In this document: piece after piece, positions 5,972-7,039 of the stretch
How the letters are laid out: each line of letters starts with the position of its first letter
Numbering within the stretch: position 1 is the stretch's first letter
Assembly: GCA_937997355.1 (NCBI GenBank)
Contig: CALKTZ010000356.1
Span: 1 to 7,039 of the forward strand
Source: an uncultured Planctomycetales bacterium
GTDB taxonomy: Bacteria; Planctomycetota; Planctomycetia; Isosphaerales; Isosphaeraceae
Reading direction: 5' to 3'
Length of the DNA stretch: 7,039 bases
Notes under the pieces: generated by a model
Database searches by the model: none
Seen by the model: the letters and a program-made list of their open reading frames with translations, nothing else
Told to the model about the DNA's origin: nothing
Made by a program: the position numbers and the translations under genes

Positions 5972-7039
5972 TCACGCCTGGATTGCAATCCGATGCTTCG
6001 GATGGCGGGGGCGGGCCTTGGCCTTGTGCCTGGCGAGCGACGTCAGGGGGACCTCCGCGCCTCTGTAGTTGCGGAAATCCCCGGCCCAGTTCCTGCTGAA
6101 CCGGTTGGCCATCGGGCCGCGTCGGACCACCTTGTTGTTCGGGGCGTTGACCAGCAGGACGCCGTACTGGGCGTTGCCCACGCCTCGCGAGCCGTCGGCA
6201 TTGAGGCCGATCAGGTTGTTCCGGATCACGTTGCCGGTGCTGGAATTGCCGTGCCCCAGGATGTAGACACCCGCCATGTCGTTGCCGGTGAGGACGTTCC
6301 CCTCGGATTTGGAGGTCCCCCCGATCTGGTTGTACGAGGCGTCGACGATCGCGATCCCGACCGATTGCACGAAGGCATTGCCGCTGGCCGTCGACTTCAC
6401 GAACGGGGTGACCCCGTCCGGCGCCAGGCCGATGATGTTCCCGAGAATCAGGTTGCCCGAGGCGAGGCCGCCGAAGAGGTACACCCCGGCCTGCGAGTTT
6501 CCGGAGATCACGTTCCGATCCGCGCCCGCCCCGCCGACCGTGTTGTTCGGCGCGCCATTGATGTAGAGGCCGACCGTGTTGCCGAGCCCGGCGGTTCCGG
6601 ACGGAGCCCGGTTGGTCCCGAGGTCATTCCCCACGACCCGGTTGCCGGTGGCACTGGCTCCCGCGATGTAGACCCCGGCCGTCAAGCCGGCCACCACGTT
6701 ATTCGGGCCGACCTGGTTGCCCGGGGCGTCCTCGATCAGGACGCCGACCGTGTTCCCCGAGACGGGAATGATTCGACCGCCATCCTGGTTGGTGCCGATC
6801 AGATTGTCCGAGAGCGTGTTGGATTGCGTCCCCGTGCCGGTCAGATGCACCTGGACCGCGCCGTTGCCGGAGATCAGGTTGCCGCCGATCGCGTTGCCCA
6901 CCCCCCCGCTGACCAGGACGCCGGTCTCGTTGGCCGAGGCCGATTCGCCGTCGATCGTCGTGCCGATGAAGTTGCCCAGGATCGCGTTCCAGTTGGAATC
7001 GACGACGGAAATACCCGTCGCACTGCCGCCGATCGCGTT
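5972..7039 (-). CDS. Right-handed parallel beta-helix repeat protein (N-terminus beyond the window)
   Basis: The visible part is the last 355 residues. The frame stays open to the right edge, and beta-helix sequence (NAIGGSATGISVVDSNWNAI and onward) continues upstream of the GTG at 6901. That GTG therefore encodes an internal Val and the true start is outside the window. The protein is dominated by Asn, Gly, Val and Ile in coils of the type N-x-I/V-G-G, N-V-I-S-G-N, A-G-V-Y-I-x-G and G-N-x-I-x-x-N-x-I-G, typical of NosD/pectate-lyase-like beta-helices. Asn ladders inside the solenoid are expected. After the last coil (NAPNNKVV) the repeat breaks into RRGPMANRFSRNWAGDFRNY, and the last 20 or so residues are rich in Lys, Arg and His. 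Such proteins are usually secreted or surface exposed and bind or cleave polysaccharide. No catalytic residues can be assigned and the signal peptide is not in view. Confidence 0.85.
   Translation of the reverse strand, partial: NAIGGSATGISVVDSNWNAILGNFIGTTIDGESASANETGVLVSGGVGNAIGGNLISGNGAVQVHLTGTGTQSNTLSDNLIGTNQDGGRIIPVSGNTVGVLIEDAPGNQVGPNNVVAGLTAGVYIAGASATGNRVVGNDLGTNRAPSGTAGLGNTVGLYINGAPNNTVGGAGADRNVISGNSQAGVYLFGGLASGNLILGNIIGLAPDGVTPFVKSTASGNAFVQSVGIAIVDASYNQIGGTSKSEGNVLTGNDMAGVYILGHGNSSTGNVIRNNLIGLNADGSRGVGNAQYGVLLVNAPNNKVVRRGPMANRFSRNWAGDFRNYRGAEVPLTSLARHKAKARPRHPKHRIAIQA
6137..7039 (-). repeat. Tandem super-repeats of the beta-helix (five units, one partial)
   Basis: Each unit runs N-x-I/V-G-(G), then usually N-V-I-S-G-N, then G-V-Y-I, then G-N-x-I-x-x-N-x-I-G, an acidic or Gly loop, and finally G-V/I-x-I-x-x-A-P/S. 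Approximate boundaries are 6896-7039 (partial), 6719-6895 (59 residues), 6545-6718 (58), 6332-6544 (71) and 6137-6331 (65). Similarity is partly visible in the DNA: on the plus strand ATGTAGA recurs at 6261, 6561 and 6666, each encoding Val-Tyr-Ile or Leu-Tyr-Ile. The varying length is absorbed in the loop before the last strand of each unit. Confidence 0.7.

Noticed and set aside
6069..6566. Recurrent short motifs in the beta-helix gene considered as a CRISPR-like array
   Set aside because: The spacing is irregular, the repeats are imperfect and in coding frame, and they correspond to beta-helix coils in the protein.

Overview
The window is GC-rich with strongly G/C-biased third codon positions. 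It suggests a planctomycete of the Isosphaeraceae type. Three protein styles point that way: a secreted Pro/Ala-rich protein whose barrel-like domain opens with a 'N-x-S-P-x-P-x-D-R-V-Y-F' motif, an Asn/Gly-rich parallel beta-helix surface protein, and a GH63/MGH1-like glycosidase of about 900 residues. This assignment rests on recalled family style, not on a search.

Layout. Bases 3-83 (+) may be the last 26 codons of an upstream gene, overlapping the next gene by ATGA. Bases 80-2770 (+) encode a large cytoplasmic GH63-type (alpha/alpha)6-barrel glycosidase with both expected acidic catalytic positions. A 224-base spacer follows (2771-2994) with a weak -10-like box and one hairpin. Bases 2995-4479 (+) encode a signal-peptide-bearing protein with a long Pro/Ala-rich region and a predicted outer-membrane beta-barrel-like domain. 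A 39-base convergent gap separates it from the minus-strand genes.

On the minus strand, read right to left, a parallel beta-helix repeat gene enters from the right edge (5972-7039, N-terminus outside the window). After a 236-base spacer with a good sigma70-like promoter comes a two-gene operon: a TauE/SafE-family permease (4857-5735) and a DUF1634 small membrane protein (4519-4854). The permease and DUF1634 protein very likely work together in inner-membrane anion or sulfur-compound transport, a pairing that recurs across prokaryotes. The glycosidase, the barrel-like protein and the beta-helix protein show no evident functional link to that operon or to each other.

I found no RNA genes, CRISPR arrays, insertion sequences or phage genes, and nothing that amounts to a new multi-gene system. 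The points most worth checking are a dyad filling the spacer of the tauE promoter, a Cys-x-Cys pair in the first half of the permease, the 58-71-residue super-repeat of the beta-helix protein with its basic tail, and several start-codon corrections.
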